In this document: positions 50,671-59,334 of the stretch, piece by piece
How the letters are laid out: each line of letters starts with the position of its first letter
Position numbering within the stretch: position 1 is the stretch's first letter
DNA from: Agathobaculum sp. NTUH-O15-33
GTDB lineage: Bacteria; Bacillota; Clostridia; Oscillospirales; Butyricicoccaceae
Direction: 5' to 3'
DNA: 64,000 nt
Assembly (NCBI RefSeq): GCF_033193315.1
Contig: NZ_CP136187.1
Location: forward strand, 3,169,501 to 3,233,500
The notes under the pieces: model-generated
Databases searched by the model: none
What the model was told of the DNA's origin: nothing
What the model saw: the letters and a program-made list of their open reading frames with translations, nothing else
Position numbers and translations under genes: made by a program

Positions 50671-51281
50671 AAGCTTCGCGCCCTGAAACGCGGCACGAAT
50701 GCAGCGCGGGGCAGTTGACGGCGCTGTACGGGGACAACGTATTTGAGAAAGACGGGATAAGGCGGGACAGGACGGGAGACGGCGAGAAAACCCGCTGTTT
50801 ATGCGGGAAACGGGGCATTTTCAACCGGGACGGGCCCGCGATGGGGCCGCAAATTATCAGACAACTTGAGTGAAGGGCGTCGAGGCGATCGGCGTCCTTT
50901 TTTCATGCCCTGGCGAGCCCTGGGAGGCCCAGGAACGGCGGCGGCGCGTCGGGCGCATATCAACCCGCCGAGGGGCGAAAAACCTTGATACAAGGCCATT
51001 TTCGGGCGCAAGAAGGGCCGCTCGGCCCGTCCCGGAAGTCACAGCAGCAGACAAAGAGGACGGGCTTCGCGGCCCTTGAGGATAGTATAGCAGACGAGGC
51101 CCCGGAAGGCAAGCGGGCGAAGCGTGCAAACAGGGCGTTAAACCGTGCAGGAATTAACAGCAGGGGGCAAAAACAGGGGTTCGGCGGCGCAGATCGGCGG
51201 GGCGGGCGCGTTACGAGCCGTTAAACGGGGCGTTACTCACAGGGCGGCGACGGAGCGGAACCAGGGGCAAAACGCCCGCTC

Positions 51282-51326
51282 GCAATTCTACAATTCCCCC
51301 AAACCCGTGTAGAATTGTAGAATTGC
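51282..51326. promoter_or_regulatory. Inverted repeat near the prophage left end
   Basis: GCAATTCTACAATTC and its perfect complement GAATTGTAGAATTGC, 15 bp apart. A third partial copy (GCAATTCTACA) is at 51376-51386. Possible transposase or repressor sites. Confidence 0.5.
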
Positions 51327-51425
51327 CCGGAATACGCGGGTTTTCCGGGGTCGGGACGCTCTCCCGGCCTCCTTTGCAATTCTACAGACTTTTGATTTAT
51401 TTTTTAATCATAGCAGGGCAAAAAA

Positions 51426-51872
51426 TCAGGCGGTTCCGTCGCGGGTCTTACGGCCTTCGGCGGGGCCGCTTTTACCGTCGTCGCTCCCGTCGTTCTCGTC
51501 GAAATATGTCCAGAAGATAGACTCTTTTTTCTGTTCGACAATCCGCTTGTACTTGAAGTGAACCAGGTCGAAGATCTCCTCTCTGGCGTCCGGGGGCAGG
51601 AGGCGGAACATGGCAAGAAAATCGGCCTCAAGCTGGGACAAGGGGACGCCGTCACAAGTGGGCGGGCTTGAGGGTAGCGGAGGCAATTCTAAGAGACGCC
51701 CGGCATCAATCTCGAAATAACGAGCGAGAGCGACCAGGGCCTCATAGCCTGGCTTGCTCCTCCCCCGTTCCCAGTCTCCGACATTTCCATTAGAAACGCC
51801 GATAGCCTTTGCAAGTTCTACTTGCGTTACGCCCTTTTTCGAGCGTAATTCTCGTAAAAGTTCACTAAACAT
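51426..51872 (-). CDS. Prophage XRE-family repressor
   Basis: 148 residues from the ATG after GAGAGGTGC. The HTH is LLRELRSKKGVTQVELAKAIGVSNGNVGDWERGRSKPGYEALVALARYF; the C-terminal part is acidic with no peptidase motif, so it is not a LexA-type self-cleaving repressor. It is transcribed leftward, away from the early genes, as Mu c is. Direct repeats TTCTCGTAAAT in and before its start are likely its operators. Confidence 0.82.
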   Translation of the reverse strand: MFSELLRELRSKKGVTQVELAKAIGVSNGNVGDWERGRSKPGYEALVALARYFEIDAGRLLELPPLPSSPPTCDGVPLSQLEADFLAMFRLLPPDAREEIFDLVHFKYKRIVEQKKESIFWTYFDENDGSDDGKSGPAEGRKTRDGTA

Positions 51873-51902
51873 AAAAAGCACCTCTCGAAAATCCGTGAAT
51901 TT

Positions 51903-51945
51903 TTCTCGTAAATGTATTGACATTCTCGTAAATACGCAATATAAT
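51903..51945 (+). promoter_or_regulatory. Prophage early promoter with repressor repeats
   Basis: TTGACA (51917-51922), 17 bp, TATAAT (51940-51945): a consensus rightward promoter. TTCTCGTAAAT occurs at 51903 and again at 51923, 20 bp apart, one copy inside the spacer, and TTCTCGTAAA once more at 51849 inside the repressor gene. Bound repressor would cover the promoter. Confidence 0.75.
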
Positions 51946-52021
51946 ACTCATAGATTAAAAAATTAAGCAAAACAAGCATACCACACCGACCACAAAAAGG
52001 AAAGCGTAAAGGAGGCCGAAC

Positions 52022-52186
52022 ATGAGAAACGGCAGAAAGCCGACTATAAAACAGAAGATCAGGCTCGGGCAAGCGGGCCTCGCGCCGGAGAACTGGCTCG
52101 TCGTGCGGCAGAAGCCGGACGGGGAACTCATCATCCTCCACAAGCGCACGAACATGATCCGGGTCGTCCCTTCGCTGGGACAATGA
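52022..52186 (+). CDS. Small prophage protein, DUF6906-like
   Basis: 54 residues: MRNGRKPTIKQKIRLGQAGL, then APENWLVVRQKPDGELIILHKRTNMIRVV. The K-P-T-..-QK-.-GL-PENWLV pattern is that of a family of small phage and mobile-element proteins of unknown role (DUF6906). AAGGAGG precedes the ATG. First gene after the early promoter. Confidence 0.7.
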   Translation: MRNGRKPTIKQKIRLGQAGLAPENWLVVRQKPDGELIILHKRTNMIRVVPSLGQ

Positions 52187-52212
52187 CCCACACAACAGGA
52201 AGGAGCAGCAGC

Positions 52213-52440
52213 ATGAGCGAGAAAAGAGAACGCATTTGCCCGGTCTGCGGGCGCAGTTATACCGACCCTCCCGCGCTTTCACGGCGGGACAACAAGACGG
52301 ACATCTGCCCGGAGTGCGGGATGCGGGAAGCCCTAGCAGCAATTCCTCGGCGCGAGACCCCCGCCGAACGGACGCGGCGGGCCGTCTACGCTACCGGGAA
52401 CAAGTGGGCGATCGAGAACTTCGAGGCCACACACTCATAG
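52213..52440 (+). CDS. Small zinc-ribbon protein
   Basis: 75 residues with CPVCGRSY and CPECGMRE, two CxxC pairs of a zinc ribbon. The start follows GGAAGGAG; an earlier in-frame ATG overlaps the gene before. Role in the phage unknown. Confidence 0.6.
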   Translation: MSEKRERICPVCGRSYTDPPALSRRDNKTDICPECGMREALAAIPRRETPAERTRRAVYATGNKWAIENFEATHS

Positions 52441-52530
52441 CCGAAACGCCCCTCGGGGCGTCATCGAGGGGGAGAGCCCGCCCTCGGTCTGATGATGGCA
52501 GGGCACGGAACAACAGGAAGGAGCAGCAGT

Positions 52531-53664
52531 ATGAGAAAGATGAAGAAGATCAACGGCTACCTCGTCGTCAAGTTCAACGACCGGGAGCTTCGGGAATGGG
52601 AGGGCACGGCCCTCGGCAAGTACGGCGTCATCGACGCGGAGCTCTACACGGGGACGCTCGAGGTCGACCGGGGCGCGATGGAGTACGACAACGCGGACAG
52701 CATTGAGGAGGCCGTGGAGCTGGCCCGTGGGCTTGAGTCGGAGCTCGACACCGAGGAGCCCGAGGTCAAGGTCACGCTCATCAAGGAGACGGACGAGGCC
52801 ACCGAGGAGGAGGAAGTGGACGCGCAGAAGATGATCGCCGGATGGGAGAACACCCTCCGGGGACAGGTCGCGAGCCCCCACTACAAGGACGTGGACGAGC
52901 GCACGGCGGCACATGAGCTTTACGGCTACAAGGCCGCGCTCCGCGACCTGGGCCTTCTGGATCGGGAAGACTGCTACGTCCTCCCGGACACCTTCGGGGA
53001 GGCCCCGGGGCCGCTCCCCAAGAAGCCGGAGGAGCTCCTCTCCTATGTGTGCGACGAGCTTTGCCGCCACCACCTCCCGGAGATGACGCAAGAGCAGCTC
53101 GACGCGGTTTGTGCGCGGTGCTCCCTTGAGCGGCTGGCGGACAAAGCGGACGAGGCGGAGCTCCGCATCCGCACAAAGGCGCACCGGGAGCTCAACGGCC
53201 TCATCGCGGATCTCCGGGACGCCCGGCCCGGCGCGGAGGCCGGACGGCTTGAGCACGAGGCCCGGGCCTATCTCCGGGCGCTGGCGGCGACGGGGACGGT
53301 CACAGAGGGCGAGAGCGCAGCCCTCACCGCCGCGATCGAGGAGGCCCGCACCGCCCAGGCCCACACGCCGGAGCGGACGACCTTCGAGCACCTCCACCCG
53401 GAGCTCAAGCGCCACCGGGAGACGGCGCAGATCTACACCCTGGGGCTGGCGCTGGCGGCGGATTGCCCGGACAACGATTGCCGGGTCTACCTCAACATCT
53501 TCAACGGGGCCCGGGAGCTGGATGCCGCCCTGGACAACCTGGACGCGGAAGGCGCTCCGGCGCTCGCCTTGCGGAAGGCGCTCCGAGAACGGGTCGGAGA
53601 GCTGGCGGAGATGTTCGACGGGAACTTCGCCGTCAAGCAGTATCGGAAGGAGGCGAGATCATGA
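52531..53664 (+). CDS. Prophage early protein of unknown function
   Basis: 377 residues. An N-terminal part (INGYLVVKFNDRELREWEG... about 1-90) is strand-rich; the rest is helical and very acidic (ETDEATEEEEVDAQKMIAGWENTLRGQ and many Leu/Ala/Glu helices). No motif recognised. The start follows GGAAGGAG. It overlaps the next gene by 4 bp. Confidence 0.6.
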   Translation: MRKMKKINGYLVVKFNDRELREWEGTALGKYGVIDAELYTGTLEVDRGAMEYDNADSIEEAVELARGLESELDTEEPEVKVTLIKETDEATEEEEVDAQKMIAGWENTLRGQVASPHYKDVDERTAAHELYGYKAALRDLGLLDREDCYVLPDTFGEAPGPLPKKPEELLSYVCDELCRHHLPEMTQEQLDAVCARCSLERLADKADEAELRIRTKAHRELNGLIADLRDARPGAEAGRLEHEARAYLRALAATGTVTEGESAALTAAIEEARTAQAHTPERTTFEHLHPELKRHRETAQIYTLGLALAADCPDNDCRVYLNIFNGARELDAALDNLDAEGAPALALRKALRERVGELAEMFDGNFAVKQYRKEARS

Positions 53665-53990
53665 ACGGGTTAGACCTCTTTAGATCCCCGAAGACGGCGG
53701 CGGACGAGATCGCCGACATCGTCTCGGCACAATGTCCGCCCGTTGTCCCTGAGAACTGCGACGCCTTCTCATGCCGGGAGTGCTGGCTTGCGTGGCTGAC
53801 TACAGGCGAACCGCCAAAAGAAAAGGGGCCGTCCGACAAGCAGACAGCCCCGGGCAGAGACTCCGCTCCATACTACCCGCCCACAGAAGCAATCAGAAAA
53901 GCAGCAGAAAGACTTAAGGACGGAAACATGGAGTACACGGCTATAGCTCTTATTCGGGCTCATGATGGCGAAGAACTTCCGCAGCCTTAA
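53661..53990 (+). CDS. Prophage protein of unknown function with a Cys motif
   Basis: 109 residues. AFSCRECWLAWLTTGEP resembles the short Cys/Trp motif of small phage proteins. The C-terminal half has YPPTEAIRKAAERLKDGNMEYTAIALI. ATGA overlap with the gene before, so translation is coupled. It runs into the convergent minus-strand gene by about 40 bp. Confidence 0.55.
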   Translation: MNGLDLFRSPKTAADEIADIVSAQCPPVVPENCDAFSCRECWLAWLTTGEPPKEKGPSDKQTAPGRDSAPYYPPTEAIRKAAERLKDGNMEYTAIALIRAHDGEELPQP

Positions 53991-54210
53991 ACGCATACGC
54001 CCGAGCGATGATCGAAGCTGCATAGTATGTTTCACGGCATACCGCTATAATTGCTTCCTTTTGGGCGTCGCTAAGGTTGGCTCCGGCGTGTTCATCGGAG
54101 TCGAGGATGGTTTTGCGAAGGCGCTCCCCAAGAATAGACCAGTCGGCGTCACGACAGGCATCTACCTCGTCATGAACTCGCTCCACAGCGTTGAGAACAT
54201 CGTCACACAT
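53950..54210 (-). CDS. Reverse-oriented small gene inside the early region
   Basis: 86 residues, helical: DVLNAVERVHDEVDACRDAD, then SDAQKEAIIAVCRETYYAASIIARAYAFKAAEVLRH. It has a near-perfect ribosome site (GGAAGGAGGTGAT) and an extended -10 promoter upstream. It opposes all neighbouring early genes, as lysogeny-expressed accessory genes often do. No family recognised. Confidence 0.6.
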   Translation of the reverse strand: MCDDVLNAVERVHDEVDACRDADWSILGERLRKTILDSDEHAGANLSDAQKEAIIAVCRETYYAASIIARAYAFKAAEVLRHHEPE

Positions 54211-54248
54211 TTAGATCACCTCCTTCCCGGGCCGGAAGCCCTACTTCG

Positions 54249-54257
54249 ATTATACCA
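54249..54257 (-). promoter_or_regulatory. Extended -10 promoter of the reverse gene
   Basis: TGGTATAAT on the minus strand, 39 bp before the start codon. Confidence 0.5.
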
Positions 54258-54293
54258 GCGCCGGGGAGGGGCACACAAGGAGGAAACAGCAGC

Positions 54294-54692
54294 ATGAAAG
54301 CAGAACTCAAACGAGCCGCCGACCTCGTCGCCTTCCAGCGGCGGGAGGCCCTGGCACGGAAGCGGCTCTCGGGCGATCCCCGGAACCCCTTCCGGCCCCG
54401 CTACGGGGCGGAGCTGACCTTCACGGCGGCGGCGCAGGAGGCGGAGACCTGGGCTATATTCTCAAATTACTTGAGAAGGAAGCGGCCCGGGAGTGTGCGC
54501 GGCGGGTCATCCCCACGCTGGACGCGATCCTTGACTTTGTCATCGGGTTCGGGCTTCTGGCCCTGGCGATGCTGGGCGTCGCCGCCGCGTGTGTGGCAGC
54601 GGGAGCGCCGGACGGCATCACCCGGACGGCGGCGCTTTTGGGCGTGGGTTTCATCACAGCCCTCTCGCTGCACCGCCTGGGGCGGAAGTAAT
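54294..54692 (+). pseudogene. Small membrane protein with an apparent -1 frameshift
   Basis: The first ~52 residues (MKAELKRAADLVAFQRREAL to TFTAAAQEAET) are in one frame; the sequence then continues sensibly in another: LGYILKLLEKEAARECARRV, TLDAILDFVIGFGLLALAML, GVAAACVAAGAP, LLGVGFITALSLHRLGRK, with two membrane helices and a stop at 54692. Adding one C in ACCTGGG (about 54447) would join them. It may be a real lesion, a programmed frameshift or an error. Function unknown. Confidence 0.5.
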
Positions 54693-54725
54693 TCTAAGAA
54701 CGACTACACAGGAAGGAGGACAGCG

Positions 54726-54947
54726 ATGAAAAGCAACGGCAAACTTTGCCCCCTGGGGAAGCTCGTCGTCAAGGCGCTCGCCGACCAGGAGAAGACAAAG
54801 TCGCAGCTCGCCGCCGAGATCGGGACGTCGCCGCAGTATCTAAGCTACATTCTCTACGGCGTCCGCTCGGGCGAGAAGTACCTCCCGGCGCTCATCGCGG
54901 CCCTCAAGCTCGACCCCCGGAAGGTCGAGAAGGCAACGGCAGCATGA
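54726..54947 (+). CDS. Small HTH protein, possible Ner-like regulator
   Basis: 73 residues: KLVVKALADQEKTKSQLAAEIGTSPQYLSYILYGVRSG is an XRE-type helix-turn-helix. It lies directly before the transposase gene, where Mu has the early regulator Ner. AAGGAGG precedes the ATG. By position it may limit early transcription; this is inference. Confidence 0.65.
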   Translation: MKSNGKLCPLGKLVVKALADQEKTKSQLAAEIGTSPQYLSYILYGVRSGEKYLPALIAALKLDPRKVEKATAA

Positions 54948-54969
54948 CAGCAGGAAGGGAGGGACAGGA

Positions 54970-57042
54970 GTGCCGGACGTATTCATCACCATGAAGGAGG
55001 CGGCGGAGTTCGAGGGCGTGAAGTATGGGACATTCGCCCAACGCATCGCCCGCAACCCCAAGCAGTACAAGACCAAGACGCAGCCCCGGGAGGGCGGAGG
55101 CAAGGAGCAAGTTTTGATTGCGGTCTCCTCGCTCTCCCCAAAAGGCCGGAAGGCGTGGCGGGCGGCGCAGAAAGTGGACGGGAGGGATGTCGTCATAGAG
55201 AAGCGAGCAGAGTCCGCGCCCTGGTATGTGGGCGTCGACCTCAACCACTACACCGAGCAGCATAAGAAGGAGTTCTACGAAGCCGTCGAGCTGGCGGCAC
55301 GGGTTCAAGACTTCATAGAGTACGACGGCCCGGAAAACCGCACGGCCTACGCGGAACGCTACGCGCTGGGGCTGGGCGTGAGCCCGCAAACCCTCTACCG
55401 CTACATGAGCAACGTCCTCAAGGCGAACGCCTGGGCGCTCAAGCTGGAGAAGGAGGACGGGCAGAACCGGGACTACTTCCGGGCGCTGGCCTTGTGCCGG
55501 AAGCCGAAGGAGAAGGCAACCTTCCCAAGCCTCACGGACGAGCAAAAGGCGCTCATTGAAAACATCTGGTTCGACCACCGCTTCGCCGCCAACCTGGGGA
55601 CGATTGAGATGCTCTATGAGAAGTTTGAGGAAGTCGCCGAGGGCCGGGGCTGGGAGAGCTACCCCAGCATCAAGACGGTCGCCCGGTACATCAAGCACCT
55701 CATGGACAGCCGGGGCGCAGAGTCGGCCCGCTACCTCGCGGCCAACGGCTCCCGGGAGTGGAAGAACAAGAAGATGCTCAAGGGCAAGCGGGACGCGACG
55801 AGCCTCAAGGTCATGGAGTACGTGGTCGGCGACGAGCACACCTTCGACTTTTGGGTTCAGTGGGTTGCCCCGAACGGGAAAGTCAAGGCCGTCCGCCCGA
55901 AGCTCGTCGCATGGATGGACATGCGGAGCCGGGCGATCGTGGGCGACGTGGCTTGTGTAGACGCCAACAACCAGACCCTCAAGGAGAGCCTTGTGAAGAT
56001 GCTCTACTCCCACCCGGGCGGCGTCCCCCACATCCTGCACGTGGACAACGGCAAGGACTACACGGCGAAGACCATGACGGGCCAGAGCCGGAAGAAGCGG
56101 AACATCGAGTTCGAGTTCGACGCGGAGACGGTGGGTTTCTACCAGAGCATCGGCATCGAGGAGGTGGGGCGGTCGCTCCCCTATCAGCCGTGGGACAAGC
56201 CGATCGAGCGTTTCTTCTCGACCGTGTGCTCCAAGTTCTCAAAATGGTTTGAGAGCTACACGGGCACCCTCACGGGTTCCAAGACCTACGCCAAGCGGCA
56301 GAAGGACGTCGACGGGATGCTCGAGCGTGGGGAGCTGCTCACGATGGAGGAGTTCTTCGAGGCGTGGACGGAGTGGAAGGAAACGAAGTACCACACCCGG
56401 GAGCACCGGGGACTCAAGGACGCGGGCGAGAAGTGGGTCACGCCGATCTCGCTCTTTGAGAACGGCGAACGCTATGAGAAGGCAGCGCCGCCCCGGGAGT
56501 ATGCGGCGATGCTGCTCATGAAGGCGGACACCGCCCTCGTGCGGAACCAGGGGATCACCAAGTTCGGGACGCTCTACACGGACTACGAGCTTTGTCACTA
56601 CGTCGGCAAGCACGTCGGCATCAAGTGGGACATCGACGACGTCACGAAGCTCTACGTCTTCGACGAGGAGGGCCGGAAGATATGCGAGGCCGTCTCCGCC
56701 GAGCTCCTGGCCTTCGGGCCCCACTGTTCACAGGCGGCGCTTGAGCGCCACCTCCGCGACCAGAAGCGGCAGGAGAAGGAAATGCGCGAGATCCTGGAAG
56801 ACATGCGGAGGCCCTACGAGCTCCGCGTCCAGGAGGGCGGACGCCCCTCGAGCGCGGTCGGCATGATCGACCTCACCATCAAGGCGGAGCGGAGCCCGAA
56901 GGTCATCGCCCTCCCGAACGACAAGGAATACCGGGCGGAAGCGGCGGCAAGCCGGAAGGCCAGGAAGAAGACATCCGGGGACGAGTTCCTCACCAACAAG
57001 GCAGACGACGCCCTCGCCCGTTTGAGGGCTATGAACGAATAG
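54970..57042 (+). CDS. MuA-like DDE transposase
   Basis: 690 residues, close to MuA. N-terminal winged helix (VFITMKEAAEFEGVKYGTFAQRIAR) binds DNA. The rve/DDE core reads VVGDEHTFDFWVQWV (Asp288), HILHVDNGKDYTAK (Asp359) and WDKPIERFFST (Glu413). A MuA-type C-terminal beta-barrel (FGTLYTDYELCHYVGKHVGIKWDIDDVTKLYVFDEEGRKIC) and a basic helical tail follow. It joins phage ends to target DNA for both integration and replication. GTG start after GGGAGGG. MuB follows 10 bp later. Confidence 0.93.
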   Translation: MPDVFITMKEAAEFEGVKYGTFAQRIARNPKQYKTKTQPREGGGKEQVLIAVSSLSPKGRKAWRAAQKVDGRDVVIEKRAESAPWYVGVDLNHYTEQHKKEFYEAVELAARVQDFIEYDGPENRTAYAERYALGLGVSPQTLYRYMSNVLKANAWALKLEKEDGQNRDYFRALALCRKPKEKATFPSLTDEQKALIENIWFDHRFAANLGTIEMLYEKFEEVAEGRGWESYPSIKTVARYIKHLMDSRGAESARYLAANGSREWKNKKMLKGKRDATSLKVMEYVVGDEHTFDFWVQWVAPNGKVKAVRPKLVAWMDMRSRAIVGDVACVDANNQTLKESLVKMLYSHPGGVPHILHVDNGKDYTAKTMTGQSRKKRNIEFEFDAETVGFYQSIGIEEVGRSLPYQPWDKPIERFFSTVCSKFSKWFESYTGTLTGSKTYAKRQKDVDGMLERGELLTMEEFFEAWTEWKETKYHTREHRGLKDAGEKWVTPISLFENGERYEKAAPPREYAAMLLMKADTALVRNQGITKFGTLYTDYELCHYVGKHVGIKWDIDDVTKLYVFDEEGRKICEAVSAELLAFGPHCSQAALERHLRDQKRQEKEMREILEDMRRPYELRVQEGGRPSSAVGMIDLTIKAERSPKVIALPNDKEYRAEAAASRKARKKTSGDEFLTNKADDALARLRAMNE

Positions 57043-57052
57043 GAGGTACAAC

Positions 57053-58027
57053 ATGGAAGTCACAGCAGCAGCGGCCCAGGCCGCAACCTATACCAACAGC
57101 AAGAGTCTCGCGGAGCAGATCAACGACTACCTCGCGGCGACGAAGACCAGCATCGCGACCCTGGCAAGCGAGATCCCGGGCTATTCCCGCCCGACGATCT
57201 CCCGCTACCTCTCGGGCAAGTACGAGGGGGACATCGCAGCCATTGAGAAGCTGCTCGCGGACTGGCTGGCCGGGCGCACCGGGGAGGACGTGGCCCTCCC
57301 GGAGCCGGGCCGGAAGACCGGGACGAAGCCCGCCTTCTTTGAGAGCCGGGACGCCCTCAAGGTGCTGGGCGTGTGTCAGAGCTGTCAAGAGTACATCGGG
57401 CTCGGCATCGTGGTCGCCCGCAGCGGCTACGGCAAGACCTACTCCCTCCGGCAGTACGCCAAGCTCCCCCGGGTCGCCTATATCGAGTGTGACGACACCA
57501 TGAGCAGCCGGGATCTTGTGGAGGCGATCGAACGGGCCCTCGGCATCCCCAGCGGCTACGGGACGATCTGGCGCAGGGTCAACGGCATCCGGGACTATTT
57601 CAACACGAACAAGGGCTACCTCCTCATCATCGACGAGGCGGACAAGCTCGTCTCGAAGTACACCCAAAAGAAGATGGAGATCCTCCGGGCGATCTTCGAC
57701 CAGTCGGACGTGGGGCTCGTCATCGCCGGGGAGCCGAAGCTCGAGGCGCAGATCAAGACCTACCTCGTCCGCATGGCGAACCGGGTCGACTTCTACGTCA
57801 GCCTCAAGGGGCTTGACCCCTCGGAGGTGGAGGGCTACCTCGCGGGCTTCGAGGTCGCGCCGGACGCGATGGTCGAGCTCAAGGCCCGGGCCTGCAACAT
57901 GCAGACGGGATGCTTCCGCCTCCTCGACCGCACCCTCTCCAATGTGTCCCGCATCCTTGAGGAGAGGGGCGAGAGGGTCGTCACGGTCAAGATCATTGAG
58001 CAAGCCTCGAGCCTCATGATGCTTTGA
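57053..58027 (+). CDS. MuB-like AAA ATPase
   Basis: 324 residues. An N-terminal lambda-repressor-like helix-turn-helix (LAEQINDYLAATKTSIATLASEIPGYSRPTISRYLSG) precedes a AAA+ domain with Walker A ARSGYGKTYS (about 122-131), Walker B YLLIIDEADKL and a sensor VIAGEPK. MuB coats target DNA and brings MuA to it. The MuA-MuB order supports the call. Confidence 0.9.
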   Translation: MEVTAAAAQAATYTNSKSLAEQINDYLAATKTSIATLASEIPGYSRPTISRYLSGKYEGDIAAIEKLLADWLAGRTGEDVALPEPGRKTGTKPAFFESRDALKVLGVCQSCQEYIGLGIVVARSGYGKTYSLRQYAKLPRVAYIECDDTMSSRDLVEAIERALGIPSGYGTIWRRVNGIRDYFNTNKGYLLIIDEADKLVSKYTQKKMEILRAIFDQSDVGLVIAGEPKLEAQIKTYLVRMANRVDFYVSLKGLDPSEVEGYLAGFEVAPDAMVELKARACNMQTGCFRLLDRTLSNVSRILEERGERVVTVKIIEQASSLMML

Positions 58028-58046
58028 CGCGGAGGAGGCCGGGACA

Positions 58047-58433
58047 ATGAAAATGAGAAAGCAGCGGCTCATGGGGCTCGCTATGCTGGCGATCACCGCC
58101 CTCATCCTGGTTATGGCCCGAGGCGGGAGGACGCCGGAGGACAGCGACGCGACCGCCGCCTTCCTCACCGGGCCCCTGGGCTTGTATATGCTCCTCTCGA
58201 AGACCTACATCCTATACGACGGCGAGGAGCAGGAGGCGGGCGGGCAGAAGGAAAGCGTCGGGGAGGCAGCTCCCCGGGCACATAACAAAACTACAAGAAA
58301 GGAAGTTGTCAACACATGGCAAGAAAGAGAGTGGTCGAGCCCTCGGGCGTCAAGACCTGGGAGGACGCAAACGACGCCCTCCGTCAGATTGCGGAAGCGC
58401 AGCTTGCCCTCGCGGACATTGAGGGTGAGATGA
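58047..58433 (+). CDS. Small prophage membrane protein
   Basis: 128 residues as read, with two hydrophobic stretches (LMGLAMLAITALILVMARGG and AAFLTGPLGLYMLLSKTYIL). The last ~40 residues overlap the Gam gene in another frame and look like translated non-coding sequence. Function unknown. Confidence 0.5.
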   Translation: MKMRKQRLMGLAMLAITALILVMARGGRTPEDSDATAAFLTGPLGLYMLLSKTYILYDGEEQEAGGQKESVGEAAPRAHNKTTRKEVVNTWQEREWSSPRASRPGRTQTTPSVRLRKRSLPSRTLRVR

Positions 58434-58837
58434 ACAAGCAGATCCTCGGGGCGAAGAAGGCCGCAGAGGAGCAGAGCAAGCCGTACAAGGACAGGGTCGC
58501 CAAGCTCGAGCGCGAGCTCAAGGATTTTGTCACCGAGCACCGGGCAGACATGGGGAAGACGAAGACCCGGGCCCTCACCTTCGGCGAGGTAGGGTTCCGG
58601 CTCTCGACCTCCGTGTCGCTCCCCCGGGCGAAGGAGAAGATCGAGGAGATCATCCGCCGCCTCAAGACCCGGCAGATGATGGACTGCATCGTCGTCAAGG
58701 AGGACGTCTCGAAGGAGGCCCTCAAGAAGTACGGCGAGGACACCGTCAACGCGGTCGGCGCTACCTGGAAGCAGCAAGACGTCTTTGGCTATGAGCTGAA
58801 CTTCTCGAAGCTGGAACAGGTCAAGGCCGGGCAATAA
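58316..58837 (+). CDS. Host-nuclease inhibitor Gam-like protein
   Basis: 173 residues, matching Mu Gam: VKTWEDANDALRQIAEAQLALADIEGEMNKQILGAKKAAEEQSKPYKDRV forms the long helix, then MGKTKTRALTFGEVGFRLSTSVSLPRAK. Gam is a Ku-like protein that binds DNA ends and shields phage DNA from host exonucleases. The ATG follows AAAGGAAG. Confidence 0.88.
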   Translation: MARKRVVEPSGVKTWEDANDALRQIAEAQLALADIEGEMNKQILGAKKAAEEQSKPYKDRVAKLERELKDFVTEHRADMGKTKTRALTFGEVGFRLSTSVSLPRAKEKIEEIIRRLKTRQMMDCIVVKEDVSKEALKKYGEDTVNAVGATWKQQDVFGYELNFSKLEQVKAGQ

Positions 58838-58863
58838 GAGGGCCGAGAAACGAGGTGTAAATC

Positions 58864-59334
58864 ATGGCAGCAGCAACAACACGCAGCGGGCGGAAGCTCC
58901 CCTCCATCCGCACCCTATGGGCGATCGCCAAGTCGCCGGAGCTGGGGCTCACGGACGAAGACCTCCACGGGGTCGTGTACCGGGAGACGGGCAAGGGGAG
59001 CATGAAGCAGCTCACCCAGGGCGAGATCACCGCCGTCGCCCGCGTCCTGCAAAACATGAAGGACAGCGCAGCCCGGGGAAGCCGGAGCAAGCGCACGGAT
59101 GAGGGAGGCAACCCCACGACCGAACGGCAGCGCCGGAAGATCTACGCGCTGACCGAGGCCCTCGGCTGGAACAGCGACAAGCGCCGGATTGAGGGGTTCG
59201 TGAAGCGGATGACGGGCATCGACCGCCTTGAATGGCTGGACGCGGGCCAGTGTGAGAAGGTCATCGAGGGGCTCAAGGCAATCCTCGCCCGGGAGCAGCG
59301 GAAGGAGGGCGCGGATGGACGTCGGGACAAGTAA
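58864..59334 (+). CDS. GemA-like protein (Mu gp16, DUF1018)
   Basis: 156 residues. IRTLWAIAKSPELGLTDEDLHGVVYRETGKGSMKQLTQGEITAV is the DUF1018 core, and RRKIYALTEALGWNSDKRRIEGFVKRMTGIDRLEWLDAGQCEKVIEGLK the C-terminal part. In Mu it modulates host gene expression; the role here is inferred from family and position. Confidence 0.85.
   Translation: MAAATTRSGRKLPSIRTLWAIAKSPELGLTDEDLHGVVYRETGKGSMKQLTQGEITAVARVLQNMKDSAARGSRSKRTDEGGNPTTERQRRKIYALTEALGWNSDKRRIEGFVKRMTGIDRLEWLDAGQCEKVIEGLKAILAREQRKEGADGRRDK

Noticed and set aside
50857-51129. Overlapping frames in the prophage left end
   Set aside because: Arg/Pro-rich on both strands without ribosome sites; treated as non-coding.
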